A DNA stretch of 64,000 nt, from NCBI RefSeq assembly GCF_001679785.1, contig NZ_CP016288.1, forward strand, positions 124,001 to 188,000, read 5' to 3'. This document shows, in pieces, positions 1 to 8,727 of this stretch. Origin of the DNA: Rhizobium leguminosarum (GTDB lineage: Bacteria; Pseudomonadota; Alphaproteobacteria; Rhizobiales; Rhizobiaceae). The position numbers and the translations under genes are program-made. Numbering within the stretch: position 1 is the stretch's first letter; the number at the start of each line of letters is the position of its first letter. The notes below the pieces were generated by a model. The model had not been told where the DNA came from. It was given only the letters and a program-made list of their open reading frames with translations, and made no database searches.

Positions 1-226
1 AGGAGACGGTGTCCCCGGCAACGACCTGGGTGATTTCCTCATCGGCCCCGAAGAGGATCGTCGTCACCATCCCGTAGGTGCCGGTCACCAGGAAGACCTG
101 CTCGGCCGAATAGGGAAGCGAGCGAACCCGAGGATCAAGCCTTCCCGGACGTGCGACCAGTTCAGCATGGCCGACCGTGGTCCCCAGCAGCAGTACGAAT
201 GAAAGCGCCGCCATCCGTTTCATCAT
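1..226 (-). CDS. virB9: VirB9, N-terminal part (runs off the window)
   Basis: This is the start of the outer-membrane core protein of a type IV secretion channel; in the family VirB9 forms the core complex with VirB7 and VirB10. About 75 residues are visible. They begin with a basic stretch and a hydrophobic signal peptide ending near GHA-E, followed by the LDPRVRSLPY and QVFLVTGTYGMVTTI segments that resemble the VirB9 N-terminal domain. The ATG at 226 overlaps the virB8 stop (ATGA), so the genes are translationally coupled. The stop lies beyond base 1. The family call rests on gene order plus this short segment. Confidence 0.85.
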   Translation of the reverse strand, partial: MMKRMAALSFVLLLGTTVGHAELVARPGRLDPRVRSLPYSAEQVFLVTGTYGMVTTILFGADEEITQVVAGDTVS

Positions 227-958
227 TGGGCAGGCCCCGACGGCATGGTTTCCGGAACCCTGGCGTATTCGGTGACGACGAAGCCCAACGGATTGTACAA
301 ACGAACCCGGTTACTGGCGGGAAGATTGATCTGCCGGTAGCGAACCGTAGCAGACCAGCGATTGACGACGTCGCCACCGCGTTGGCGTTCCCGTGTCTCA
401 AATCGGACAGCCATCGTCGAGGCATTGAGAGGATTGACGGACAAGATTTCCGGCCGGATGTCGCCGGTGGCACCCAGCGTTTTCACCGGCCCTCGAGGAT
501 TGCTCGGGTTCATCCACACCTCGTACTCCTTGAAGGCGTCCGAGTTCGGTTCCGACCAGAGCGCGATCATGTCGAAGTTGTCCGAGAGATAGCGGGGATC
601 GTAGGTCTCGCGGCGGATGACGTAATTGCCGACGAACGACGCGCGAACGGCCTGGATCTCCGAGACGCTCGACCGATCTTTGTCGAGCGTCGTCACCGTC
701 TCCATGTAGCCGGTATTCTTATCGACGATCAGGGGAACGACTTCGGTGCGGATAAGCGGGAAGAGTTGCGCCACGGAAAACGAAAGTATCCCGGCGATAG
801 CCCAGCCGGCCACCGCGAAGGCAAGCAGGATGAGACCAATCAAGGTCCGAAGCGAGCGGTTTTTTTTCACCCCAGGACAAGTGCCGATCATAGACTTCCT
901 GCGGTCCGGGGACATGATCGGTCGGCGCAGGTGTTATCCGTCTTCTGAACAATGCCAA
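223..958 (-). CDS. virB8: VirB8, split into two frames at an A8 tract
   Basis: VirB8 is an inner-membrane assembly factor with one N-terminal membrane segment and a periplasmic domain. The membrane segment (SLRTLIGLILLAF) and periplasmic domain, including TYDPRYLSDNFDMIALW, are in the frame ending at 223. The expected cytoplasmic N-terminus (start TTG 958, with PGPQEVYDRHLSWGEK) lies in another frame. The two frames meet at eight consecutive A on the coding strand (plus-strand T at 860-867). Seven A would join them as WGEKNRSLRTLIG. The alternative start at 915 reads through non-homologous codons and is unlikely to be native. Either the gene is broken, the tract is miscounted, or polymerase slippage on the A-run restores the frame. 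GAGG seven bases before the TTG is a plausible ribosome site. Confidence 0.8.
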
Positions 959-986
959 GTGTTAACCTCGAATATCGGTGTATCGT

Positions 987-2060
987 TCACTCGCTGTTGC
1001 GGCGGCGATTGGTCAGCATCCGGCCAAGCGTCCCAACGCCGGCCACACTGCCACGGCCGGCAAGCGCTGCCGCCGTAACGGCGCCTCTCGGACCACTCAG
1101 CATGCCAAGGGCGACGGCCGCCGCCTGCCCCGTCCTCGAATTGCCGGATGCAAGTGTTCTGCGCGCGGCGCTGTAGCCGGTATCGACACCGCCTCCGCCC
1201 GGCACGCCCGATATCGCCGTGCCGTAGGAAAAGGTTCTGGCGAAGTCGGGAACCTGGAAAATGAAATAGGAGATCAGTGCCAGGTAAAGCACCATGGCAA
1301 GCACGATCGCGAGCGCATTTTCCTTGGTCGCCATGTCGCCGTTGATGGTGTCCATCATGCCGATCAGAAAGCCGAAGGAGAGGCCGGCCATGATATAGGT
1401 GAACAGCAGCATGAACATTCCATATGCGATGCCCCTCACCCACGCGTCGAAGACAAATCGTGTGATGCCGAAAAAGTAGCAGAGGATGGCAATCGGGCCG
1501 ATCGCCAGCATGACGGCGGTGATCATCTTGGCAAAAAGCGTTACGCCGGTGAGGATCAGCAGCATTGGCAGCAGCCCGAACACCAGCACGATGAACACGA
1601 CCACAGCGCCGGTGACATTCGGAAGCCAGCCGGATTCATATGAATTGAAGAGTTGCATGGCGAAGTCGTAGACCTTGCGCGCCATGCTGGCGACCTGCTG
1701 GGCAAGATCGGACCCGGCCGACTGCCCGCCCATTGCCGAGGAAATAGCCGAGCCGAGATCCTGTGGCGAGGACAATACGAACTGGCCGATATTGTCGTAG
1801 AAAGTGGCCCAGGACATGATCAGCGCATAGGCGAGCGCGATCTTGAAGGCCGTAACCGCCATGTCCTGCAGGGATACGCTCGACAGTCCGAGGGCACCCC
1901 AAAGGAAATAGAGGATCAGGAAGATCGCCAGGATGCCGGAGACAAGATTGCTGTGTTGGGCAAACAGCCCCCAGGCCCGTTCAAGCGAGGCCTCATTGAT
2001 CTTGTCGAAATATCGGAGCGCGTCGCCATAGAAATTGATCGCGTAGCTGACTGGATCCAT
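987..2060 (-). CDS. virB6: VirB6, polytopic inner-membrane T4SS protein
   Basis: VirB6 is the polytopic inner-membrane subunit of the type IV secretion channel and contacts the substrate as it passes. The start is taken at ATG 2060 (MDPVSYAINFYGDALRYF), because the longer open frame upstream covers the neighbouring lipoprotein gene in another frame. The 357-aa product has at least six hydrophobic segments, for example SGILAIFLILYFLWGALGL, VVVFIVLVFGLLPMLLILTG and ALAIVLAMVLYLALISYF. Its C-terminus is Gly/Ala-rich and basic. It lies between the small lipoprotein gene and virB8, the usual place for virB6. No virB7-like gene fits in the 28 nt before virB8. Confidence 0.88.
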   Translation of the reverse strand: MDPVSYAINFYGDALRYFDKINEASLERAWGLFAQHSNLVSGILAIFLILYFLWGALGLSSVSLQDMAVTAFKIALAYALIMSWATFYDNIGQFVLSSPQDLGSAISSAMGGQSAGSDLAQQVASMARKVYDFAMQLFNSYESGWLPNVTGAVVVFIVLVFGLLPMLLILTGVTLFAKMITAVMLAIGPIAILCYFFGITRFVFDAWVRGIAYGMFMLLFTYIMAGLSFGFLIGMMDTINGDMATKENALAIVLAMVLYLALISYFIFQVPDFARTFSYGTAISGVPGGGGVDTGYSAARRTLASGNSRTGQAAAVALGMLSGPRGAVTAAALAGRGSVAGVGTLGRMLTNRRRNSE

Positions 2061-2068
2061 GTCGCATC

Positions 2069-2272
2069 CTAATTGACAGGCCGCATCGGGCCGCAATCGT
2101 CTTTGACCACTCTCGCCAGCGCCTGTTCCGGCGGCGCTGGTTGCGGGGTTCTGTCGTAGCCGAGCGCCGGCACGGGGTTTTCGTCGGCCGAGCATTTCGC
2201 CAGCTGTTCGTATCTGCCGCCGCAGCCACTGAGGGCCGCGCAACAAAATGCCAGAATGAGGGTCAGCCTCAC
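2069..2272 (-). CDS. small lipoprotein between virB5 and virB6 (entry-exclusion or VirB7-like)
   Basis: This 67-aa protein starts at GTG 2272 and overlaps the virB5 stop (GTGA). It has a lipoprotein signal peptide with lipobox LSGC, the cysteine being residue 17, followed by a short Pro-rich domain with two further cysteines (KCSADEN and KDDCGP). In related conjugation operons a small lipoprotein at this position is often the entry-exclusion protein, while VirB7 normally sits between virB6 and virB8. As that slot is empty here, this protein could serve either role. The sequence alone does not decide. Confidence 0.65.
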   Translation of the reverse strand: MRLTLILAFCCAALSGCGGRYEQLAKCSADENPVPALGYDRTPQPAPPEQALARVVKDDCGPMRPVN

Positions 2273-3060
2273 TGCTCCTGCTCCTCGAATGCCTTCAACT
2301 GATCGCGGACCGAGGCCCCCTGCTGCTCCAAGCCTCCATCCCGCATCACGCTGTCGGGAAGCGGTGCGAAGGTCTTGAGGTTCTGCGATGAGGTCGCGAG
2401 CGCTGCCTTGTACTGCTGGTTCAGAAGCATGACCTGGTTGTTGAGCGAGCCAACGGCCTCATTTGCGGTCTGGTTGCCCTGCAGCACCATCTGGGTGTTT
2501 TGCTCGAGCGCCCCTTTCAGGTCCTGGGCAGAGCCGATTTGCTGCGTCGCCTGCATGAACGCGTTTTGCCGGTCCTTCGTCGCACTGTTCATCGCATCCG
2601 TCAGCGCCGTCATCGTCGTCAGCGCGTTGATCCCTTGGGAATAGGCTTGATTGGCGCCGGAGAGCTCACCGCCCTTGACGGTGTCGACCACCATCTTCAC
2701 CAGGTTGAGGCCGTTGATGAGTTTGGCGGCGGTATTCTGAAACTCACCGCTGATGCCGCCGAACACTGCCTGGTTTCCCGACAGGATGCTGTTGAAGTCC
2801 GGTGCTTGTCCCATGCTGAAGCCGTCGCCGGTCGCAAGTTTGGCAAACTGGCCGGCATCCTGGGTGCGGTCGCCAGTGATCGCTGCCAAGGTTTTCGTCG
2901 TGTTGTCTTTGACGACCGAGGTGTCCTGCTGGATCTGCGACGACAGTTGCTTAATGTCCTCGCTGAGCGAAATGTTCTGCGAGTCCTTGACGGGAACCTG
3001 CGCGTAAGCATGCGAGACGGCAACGATGCCAAGGGCTGCCGCGATGACAAATGTCTTCAT
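2269..3060 (-). CDS. virB5: VirB5-family minor pilus protein
   Basis: The 263-aa protein has a clear signal peptide (cleavage near AYA-QV, residue 21). The mature part is mainly helical and Gln/Asn-rich, as in VirB5/TraC minor pilins that cap the T-pilus and contact recipient cells. The central stretch with ALTTMTALTDAMNSATKDRQ is typical of the long helices of this family. It lies directly upstream of the lipoprotein and virB6 genes, the conserved gene order. The call rests on order, size and signal peptide more than on strong motifs. Confidence 0.8.
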   Translation of the reverse strand: MKTFVIAAALGIVAVSHAYAQVPVKDSQNISLSEDIKQLSSQIQQDTSVVKDNTTKTLAAITGDRTQDAGQFAKLATGDGFSMGQAPDFNSILSGNQAVFGGISGEFQNTAAKLINGLNLVKMVVDTVKGGELSGANQAYSQGINALTTMTALTDAMNSATKDRQNAFMQATQQIGSAQDLKGALEQNTQMVLQGNQTANEAVGSLNNQVMLLNQQYKAALATSSQNLKTFAPLPDSVMRDGGLEQQGASVRDQLKAFEEQEQ

Positions 3061-3082
3061 GTGCCTAACCTCTCTTGTCCGT

Positions 3083-4258
3083 TCAGTTTGCTGTCGGTCT
3101 GGCGTCGACGACCGTCACCAGGCCCAATACGGGATCCTGCATCACCGAAAAGGTCGCGATGTCACCACTGGCGCGTGCCTGTTCCTGGAGATCATCAAGC
3201 CACCGCTGGATCTGCTCGGTGGTGGCGGCAGACGGCACGGCAAAGCAGCGGGTGCTGCCGGTGTCGATGATCGTCGATGGGCACTGGATCTGCGCCATCA
3301 CGAGCGAACCGTCGAAATCGTTCGAATTGCCGCCACCGGAGCCGCGTAAGTTCGCCGACGACGATTGCAACCCGGCCTGCAGGCGCTGCAGATATTGTTG
3401 GTTCGCTTCAATCGATTTCCCAAGCAGCTCATTCCAGACCGACCCGCGCTCGACCTGCGCCTGCGTGTTGCGGTCGACAGCCTTTTTGAGCTGCTCGCCG
3501 CAACCGTTCCCATAGCTTGCGCTTTCGGGTTCGGTGTTATCGCCCGCTGTCGGGGTCCGATCGCCATTCAGCGTCTTGTTGCGGCTGTAGTAAGCGGTGA
3601 CCTTTTTGACGTAATCCTGGGTCTCGGGGATGTTGGGGATCTGCCCGTTCTGAAGCGACTGACGATAAGGACCGGCGTTGTAACCAGCGGCGATCAGGTC
3701 GTAGCGATTGCCGAACATTCCCTGAAGCTGTTTGATATATTTGACGCCGCCTCGGATATTGTCGCGCGTATCATAAGGGTTGACGCCGAGCTGGGCTGCG
3801 GTGCCTGGCATCAGTTGCATGACACCGGTGGCGCCGACCGCCGAGCGCGCGGACTGCCGGAAGCGGGATTCCTGTTCGGCGATGGCGAGCGCAAAATTCG
3901 GATCGACGCCCTGGCGGATCGCCTCGTCCTCGACCATGCGGGCGACTTCCTGCTGGCTCGGAGTCCGCTTTGATGGCGCCGCCGGCGCGGTGTTGCCGCC
4001 CATGCCGTCTGCCGAGCAATCGGCCGGTGCGCCGGAGCCCTGACCGGGTGCCACGCTGTCTGTCGTTCCGCCCGAGGCACCTTTCAGCTTCCGGGTATCG
4101 GCCTGATAGCCCTGATACCAGTTCAAGGTCGCCTGCTGGATCTTCTGGCGGGCATTGTCGATCACCGGAACCTGGGCGCGGGTGGCCGCGGGGGCCATCA
4201 CTGTCGCCAGCGCCAGAACGCCGGCCGTCGCCACCTCAGGAAGCCTTGCGTTGGTCAT
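3083..4258 (-). CDS. T4SS-associated lytic transglycosylase with C-terminal extension
   Basis: The start is set at ATG 4258 (MTNARLPEVATAG), giving 391 aa with a signal peptide ending near TRA-QV. Residues about 105-220 form a soluble lytic transglycosylase domain: catalytic Glu in AIAEQESRF, then GATGVMQLMPGTA and GYNAGP. The enzyme would open peptidoglycan for channel assembly. The C-terminal 130 residues (with FDGSLVMAQIQCP and the conserved cysteines) are not part of that domain and resemble a region conserved in rhizobial T4SS clusters. It overlaps the end of virB4 by 23 nt. Together with VirB1 it makes two transglycosylases in one operon. Confidence 0.82.
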   Translation of the reverse strand: MTNARLPEVATAGVLALATVMAPAATRAQVPVIDNARQKIQQATLNWYQGYQADTRKLKGASGGTTDSVAPGQGSGAPADCSADGMGGNTAPAAPSKRTPSQQEVARMVEDEAIRQGVDPNFALAIAEQESRFRQSARSAVGATGVMQLMPGTAAQLGVNPYDTRDNIRGGVKYIKQLQGMFGNRYDLIAAGYNAGPYRQSLQNGQIPNIPETQDYVKKVTAYYSRNKTLNGDRTPTAGDNTEPESASYGNGCGEQLKKAVDRNTQAQVERGSVWNELLGKSIEANQQYLQRLQAGLQSSSANLRGSGGGNSNDFDGSLVMAQIQCPSTIIDTGSTRCFAVPSAATTEQIQRWLDDLQEQARASGDIATFSVMQDPVLGLVTVVDARPTAN

Positions 4259-6755
4259 CGGACGCTCCCCCCTCCCAGTCGCAGAATTTCGACAGCCAGT
4301 TCTTCGGATCGTCTCCGTATTCGTCGAGCAGCATCTCGACCTCGCGAACGGTCTCCTCCCGGCCGGACAAGACCTTGATGAACTCCGGCATGTGGGACAT
4401 GTCGACACGCGCGATCACGCTGCTCTTCGCCTGCTTGATCAGCATGAAACGCGAACTTGGGTCTCCGTTCTTGACCCATTCGAATTCGGCCCTGGAGAGG
4501 CCAAAATGCTCCATGTAAGAGTGCTCGTCGGCCTTCGGATTAGCAAAGAAGATGTTGGTCGACGTCTGCTCGATGATCGTGCGGCTGACACTGGATTGCA
4601 CGACGTCGTCGGCCGATTGCGTACCGAAAATGACAAGACCGTTCCTTTTCCGGATGGTCTTGAAATAGTCCTTCATGGTGCGCTTGAACTCGTCGTCGTC
4701 GAGCAGCTTCCAGGCTTCGTCCATCAGGTTGATGATCGGCGCCTTGCCGTCGTAGATCTCGTCCAGGCGGTGGAACATGTAGAGGAGGGCCGCGGTGCGC
4801 ACCGTCGGATCGTCGAGGATCGACGTCATGTCGAAGCCGATCATCGGCCTGGAGATGTCGAGATTGTCGTCGGCATTGTCGAAGAGCCAGGCATAGGGGC
4901 CGCGATCGACCCATTTGTCGAGCCGTGCGATCAGACTGCCTTCTGTCCTCTCGCTTCCAGCGAGCAGCGCCCGCAGCGAGGATAGACGACGATACGACTT
5001 GTCCTTCGTCTTGAGGACGGATTTGATCGCGCTGCGGATGATCGCTTCTTCCTGCGGCGTCAGGCTCTCGCCTTCCTTCGACGGCTTCAGCATGAAGCTC
5101 AAAAGCCCGTACAGGAAAACGCGGTTCTCCTCGGTGTCGTCGAGAAGCAAGGGATTCCAGCCCGCCGGTTCGCCGGGTTCGAGCGTCATGTATCGCCCGC
5201 CTGCCGCACGAACCATGATGTCGAGACCACGATCCTTGTCGAAGACGATCGTCTTCAGTCGCGGGCTGACGCGGTAGGCCTGCAGGATCAGAAACGCCAT
5301 GATGACGGTCTTGCCCGAACCCGTCGGTCCGAACACCGTCGTGTGCCCGACGTCGCCCTGATGGAAATTGAAGAAGAAGGGCGTACCGGAGGTCGTCTCG
5401 AAAATGGTGATCGCCGGTCCCCAGTGGTTTCCGTCCGGCTTGCCATAGGGATAGGCGTGAAAACTGCTGAGCCCGGCGCAGTTCAGCGTCGAGATAAGGG
5501 CGCGCCTAGCGATATAGGCCTGATTGCCGGGGAGTTGTGCCCAATAGGCCGGCTCTGCATTCAGATCCTCGCGAACGTAGGAGGCGCCGAGCGCCCCAAG
5601 CTCGTTTCCGATCAGAGCGACCGCATCATCAAGCTGCGCCGTCGTCCTGGCAATCGGCATGACGGTGAGGTGGTGTTCGGTGAAGGCGACGCGTTTGCGA
5701 GCGAGTTCGTCACGGGCGATGTCGAGATTGGCCTGGACGCTGGAGCCGCCCTCGTCGGCTTTCGACATCTGCCGATCAAGCCTTTCGATGCGGTTGCGGG
5801 CGGCCATGTCGTCGACGAACGACATCGACTGGGTCAGCACCATCTCGAAAGGCAGCCTGAGGATGTAGTCGAGCATGCCGGCGCCGGTCTCCGGCGGATA
5901 CTCCTTCAGCGATACCATCGCGGCATAACGGTCATCGCCGGACGTGTCGCCTTGAAGATGGATGATCCGGTTGCCGATCGATGTCCGCCGCGCCGGCAGC
6001 ATCTCGTCGATCGGAATGTTGCCGAGGCGGATCGGCCGTACCCGGCCGCCGTTCAGCAGTGTGTAGAAGAATTCGCACTGCTCAGAGAACCAGATCTTAC
6101 GCGTGCCTTCCTCGAATATCATATCGTCGGAGATGGCGCGGTAGATCGTCTGTCCGTTGCCAGGGTGGACTTCGGCGCGCTGCACGTCGCGCAAGACTTT
6201 CGGACCGTAGGCGGCAAGCGATTTTTCCAGAGCCCTTGTTGCTTCGACAAGCTTGTCGCGCATCGCACGAAACTGCTCCCTGCGCACGACATTGCCGCCG
6301 ATGCCCATGACACGGGACAGCGCCGAGCCTTGTCTGAACAGCGGCCGAACAACCACGGACACATAGGTGTCGTTGACGAACATCTCGTTCCTGGAGATGC
6401 TCGACTGATAGACGTCGTCGAGACGCCGCATGAAGGGATCGGCGAAAGCCGATGGAAGCGACGGCGCGACCTTGCGCCGGACCACGTGGGTGTATAGCGC
6501 AAAATTGCCGATCGACGAGATCGCGCGGAACGCCGCGTTGCGCTGCCGCTGCAGCATGTTGATCGTCTCGATATCGGCGGTCTCAAACGAAAAGCCGGTC
6601 AATTGCACAGTGGAGACCAGGCAGTCGTTCTTCAGTCGGATAATGCCGTTTTCGATCGGCGCATAGAACGGGACGTGTGTCGATATGCTGCGGTCGGCGA
6701 ATATCTCCCAACCTTTCGACAAGCTCCCTTTCAACGATCTCGCCATGGTGCCCAT
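4236..6755 (-). CDS. virB4: VirB4 ATPase of the type IV secretion system
   Basis: The 839-aa protein has the length and layout of VirB4/CagE ATPases, which sit at the cytoplasmic base of the channel and power pilus assembly and transfer. The N-terminal half (about 1-440) is the CagE/TrbE/VirB domain. The C-terminal half is the P-loop ATPase with Walker A GPTGSGKT (476-483), Walker B IINLMDEAW (near 674-682), and the FGTQSADDVVQS and FFANPKADE motifs. Two starts are possible, ATG 6755 or ATG 6746. It follows virB3 by three bases, so co-translation is likely. Confidence 0.97.
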   Translation of the reverse strand: MGTMARSLKGSLSKGWEIFADRSISTHVPFYAPIENGIIRLKNDCLVSTVQLTGFSFETADIETINMLQRQRNAAFRAISSIGNFALYTHVVRRKVAPSLPSAFADPFMRRLDDVYQSSISRNEMFVNDTYVSVVVRPLFRQGSALSRVMGIGGNVVRREQFRAMRDKLVEATRALEKSLAAYGPKVLRDVQRAEVHPGNGQTIYRAISDDMIFEEGTRKIWFSEQCEFFYTLLNGGRVRPIRLGNIPIDEMLPARRTSIGNRIIHLQGDTSGDDRYAAMVSLKEYPPETGAGMLDYILRLPFEMVLTQSMSFVDDMAARNRIERLDRQMSKADEGGSSVQANLDIARDELARKRVAFTEHHLTVMPIARTTAQLDDAVALIGNELGALGASYVREDLNAEPAYWAQLPGNQAYIARRALISTLNCAGLSSFHAYPYGKPDGNHWGPAITIFETTSGTPFFFNFHQGDVGHTTVFGPTGSGKTVIMAFLILQAYRVSPRLKTIVFDKDRGLDIMVRAAGGRYMTLEPGEPAGWNPLLLDDTEENRVFLYGLLSFMLKPSKEGESLTPQEEAIIRSAIKSVLKTKDKSYRRLSSLRALLAGSERTEGSLIARLDKWVDRGPYAWLFDNADDNLDISRPMIGFDMTSILDDPTVRTAALLYMFHRLDEIYDGKAPIINLMDEAWKLLDDDEFKRTMKDYFKTIRKRNGLVIFGTQSADDVVQSSVSRTIIEQTSTNIFFANPKADEHSYMEHFGLSRAEFEWVKNGDPSSRFMLIKQAKSSVIARVDMSHMPEFIKVLSGREETVREVEMLLDEYGDDPKNWLSKFCDWEGGASDDQRKAS

Positions 6756-6758
6756 CGA

Positions 6759-7085
6759 TCACGCCCCATAGGTCCTGATGCCACCGCCGAGCCTCCGACC
6801 CAGAGGATTGACGCCGCACATGCTGACCCGTCCGACGATCTCGAAAAACCACAGGTCGAGCTTCACCGTCAGCACATAGAGAATGCTATGAAGGATCACG
6901 AAGGAGACCGGGAACCAAAGGATCGAGCCCAAGATCATGAACACCATCAGCGAGATGAAGCATTCCGCCAGAAAGTATGTGTAAGGGATCCCCATGACCG
7001 TTGGCGGCCGCGTCAGAGCCAAGATGACGGGATAGGATTCGATGTACTCATCGCCACCGTCGGCGGTGTTGCCTGATCCAGCCAT
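6759..7085 (-). CDS. virB3: VirB3 inner-membrane T4SS protein
   Basis: VirB3 is a small inner-membrane T4SS subunit that works with VirB4. This 108-aa protein has the family pattern: a polar N-terminus, the TRPPTVMGIPYTYF motif, then two adjacent hydrophobic segments (ECFISLMVFMILGSILWF and VSFVILHSILYVLTV). The C-terminus ends with a polar region. It lies between virB2 and virB4 with gaps of 3 nt on each side, as in most virB operons. Confidence 0.92.
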   Translation of the reverse strand: MAGSGNTADGGDEYIESYPVILALTRPPTVMGIPYTYFLAECFISLMVFMILGSILWFPVSFVILHSILYVLTVKLDLWFFEIVGRVSMCGVNPLGRRLGGGIRTYGA

Positions 7086-7088
7086 GGT

Positions 7089-7451
7089 TCAAGATCCGCT
7101 GCCAGCAAGGAAGTCGACGAGTTCGGCGGCGGCAAACATGCCGGCGAGGCTTCCTCCGACCCGAAGCAGGGCGCCCCAGGACCAGTAGCCGAAGGCTGCG
7201 GCGAGAAACATGCCGATGAAGGCGATCGCTCCGACCGAGCGGCCGAACGGACCGGTGAAGAACTGCACAAGCCGGTCAGCGGCGTTTTGCAAGGCATCGA
7301 GGTTTTGCGCCGCAGCCGGTTCGAACTGGCTGACAAGCAGGATCAGGCTGGCCGCACATACCATCGCGGCATTGCTGACCCATTTGCGCTTCGCCCTCGA
7401 ACGCCAGGCGACGCTGCCATAAAGGACTGCCATTGCGATCAGATTCATCAA
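7089..7451 (-). CDS. virB2: VirB2 pilin precursor
   Basis: The 120-aa precursor has an unusually long N-terminus with a signal sequence ending near PAAAQ, followed by a mature pilin of about 70 residues. The pilin has two hydrophobic helices (GRSVGAIAFIGMFLAAAFGYW and VGGSLAGMFAAAELVDFL) joined by a short loop, as in VirB2/TrbC pilins. It would polymerise into the conjugative pilus. The start ATG 7451 overlaps the virB1 stop by four bases. Confidence 0.9.
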   Translation of the reverse strand: MMNLIAMAVLYGSVAWRSRAKRKWVSNAAMVCAASLILLVSQFEPAAAQNLDALQNAADRLVQFFTGPFGRSVGAIAFIGMFLAAAFGYWSWGALLRVGGSLAGMFAAAELVDFLAGSGS

Positions 7452-8590
7452 TGCACCTCTTCCTTGACGATTTTAATCGGACCGCCAACGTGGGTCGGTC
7501 CGTCTTCCTGGGGGGATCGGTTCGCCGCTGTCAGCGGATCTGCAACAGAAAAAACAAGCATCGGCGACCTTGCGCGATCGGCAGTTCCTGACCGGCGCTT
7601 CGAGCCGGACTCCGATGGGGATAACAGGCTACGCGTGCCCGCAGAGGTCGCCGCCGCGCCAACGTAGAACCCGACGACACGCGTGACATAGTCCGCGGTT
7701 TCCTTGATCAGCGGCAAGGAGTGGCGAAGATCGACACGAGGCTCACCGGCATTATAGGCAGAGGCGACAAGCACCGGATTGCGGTACTTGTCGATGAGAA
7801 CACGGAGGAATCGCGTGGCGGCGCGGATATTCTGCTCGGGATCGGTGAGATCATTCGCACCAAAGGCCGCGCCGATCCGCGGCATCACCTGCATCAAACC
7901 GACGGCACCGGCGGGACTGACGAGGCGTGGATCGTAGCTCGCATTTTCTGCCCGCATGATCGAGAGCACCCAGTTCGGGTCAACCCCTTCCCCAGCGGCG
8001 ATCGCCAACGCGAGTTTTGCATAGTCTTCGGGGATGCCTGAAAGCAGTTCGGGTCTGGGCTGTATCGACGCCGGGTCGGCATCAGCTTTCAACGCGACCG
8101 GCGGATCGACGATGTGAGGGGACGACGTCTGCTCAAAGGAGGAGACGTCGATTGGCGAATGCACGGTGCGTTCGCGCCGCGCATTCGCGCTACCAGCCGC
8201 TTCTCCTGGTAATTTCGCACGACTGTCTTCAAGCTCTTCCACCGTATCCAACGAAAGAAAGCCGGGCCTAATCGGATGTTCATCTTTCGGCGCGTCAATG
8301 CGCTGTCTGAAGTTGACCCAATCGATTGTCGGCTGCTGATTTGTCGCTACGGTCGCATTCGGTGCGGCAGTTGGGATTAAGCTGGCTGCCACTCTCCCTA
8401 CCTTCTGACTCTTGACGCCGCCAAGCCCATCGGCGGGAGCAGTCATTTGTGAAGAGGAGGGCAGATCGTTGTCGCCCGGGCTGGAAGCGAAACCGGTGAG
8501 CAGGATTGTCGACATTCCAGCGATCCACAGCGCACGTCGCGACCATACCTTTTGCGGTATTCTCACAGGCGGAAGTGGGATGCGATCCAT
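7448..8590 (-). CDS. virB1: VirB1 lytic transglycosylase, first gene of the virB operon
   Basis: The 380-aa protein has an N-terminal hydrophobic export segment (LWIAGMSTILLTGFA), a long linker rich in Pro/Ser/Ala, and a transglycosylase domain at about 195-310. That domain carries the catalytic Glu in MRAENASYDP, AVGLMQVMPRIG and ASAYNAG. VirB1 locally digests the cell wall for T4SS assembly. It is the first gene of the operon; upstream lie two operator-like motifs and a 36-bp dyad. The distal domain is not similar to that of the transglycosylase at 3083-4258, so the two are not a recent duplication. Confidence 0.9.
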   Translation of the reverse strand: MDRIPLPPVRIPQKVWSRRALWIAGMSTILLTGFASSPGDNDLPSSSQMTAPADGLGGVKSQKVGRVAASLIPTAAPNATVATNQQPTIDWVNFRQRIDAPKDEHPIRPGFLSLDTVEELEDSRAKLPGEAAGSANARRERTVHSPIDVSSFEQTSSPHIVDPPVALKADADPASIQPRPELLSGIPEDYAKLALAIAAGEGVDPNWVLSIMRAENASYDPRLVSPAGAVGLMQVMPRIGAAFGANDLTDPEQNIRAATRFLRVLIDKYRNPVLVASAYNAGEPRVDLRHSLPLIKETADYVTRVVGFYVGAAATSAGTRSLLSPSESGSKRRSGTADRARSPMLVFSVADPLTAANRSPQEDGPTHVGGPIKIVKEEVH

Positions 8591-8599
8591 AACCGAACC

Positions 8600-8635
8600 A
8601 GTTCAAAATTACACTGCGGTATAAGATTTTGAACT
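8600..8635. promoter_or_regulatory. 36-bp dyad with perfect 10-bp arms upstream of virB1
   Basis: Arms AGTTCAAAAT (8600-8609) and ATTTTGAACT (8626-8635) are perfect inverted repeats that enclose one copy of the operator-like 16-mer. The dyad begins ten bases before the virB1 start codon, so a protein bound here, or an RNA hairpin formed in the leader, would act directly on operon expression. Confidence 0.6.
8609..8624 (-). promoter_or_regulatory. operator-like motif, proximal virB1 copy
   Basis: Read toward virB1 the sequence is TTATACCGCAGTGTAA. It matches 13 of 16 bases of the palindrome at 10058-10073 and is in direct orientation with the copy at 8665-8680. It is likely a binding site for a regulator of the virB operon that is not encoded in the window. 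Confidence 0.6.
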
Positions 8636-8664
8636 GCATTCCGCTGCGGAAATCAACTTAAAAG

Positions 8665-8680
8665 TTTCACTCCGGTATAA
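8665..8680 (-). promoter_or_regulatory. operator-like motif, distal virB1 copy
   Basis: Read toward virB1 the sequence is TTATACCGGAGTGAAA, the second of two direct copies whose starts are 56 bp apart. That spacing is between five and six helical turns. Presence of the same motif before the upstream accessory unit (10058-10073) suggests co-regulation. Confidence 0.55.
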
Positions 8681-8727
8681 TTCTTGCTCCGCCAGCAGCG
8701 CTTCAAAACACGTTTCTCAAAGGAAAA

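Noticed and set aside
223..915. VirB8 starting at ATG 915
   Set aside because: The first 16 residues of that frame are unlike VirB8, while the expected N-terminus is in the other frame up to 958.
987..2246. 419-aa VirB6 starting at 2246
   Set aside because: The extra 62 residues overlap the lipoprotein gene out of frame; MDPVSYAIN at 2060 is the natural start.
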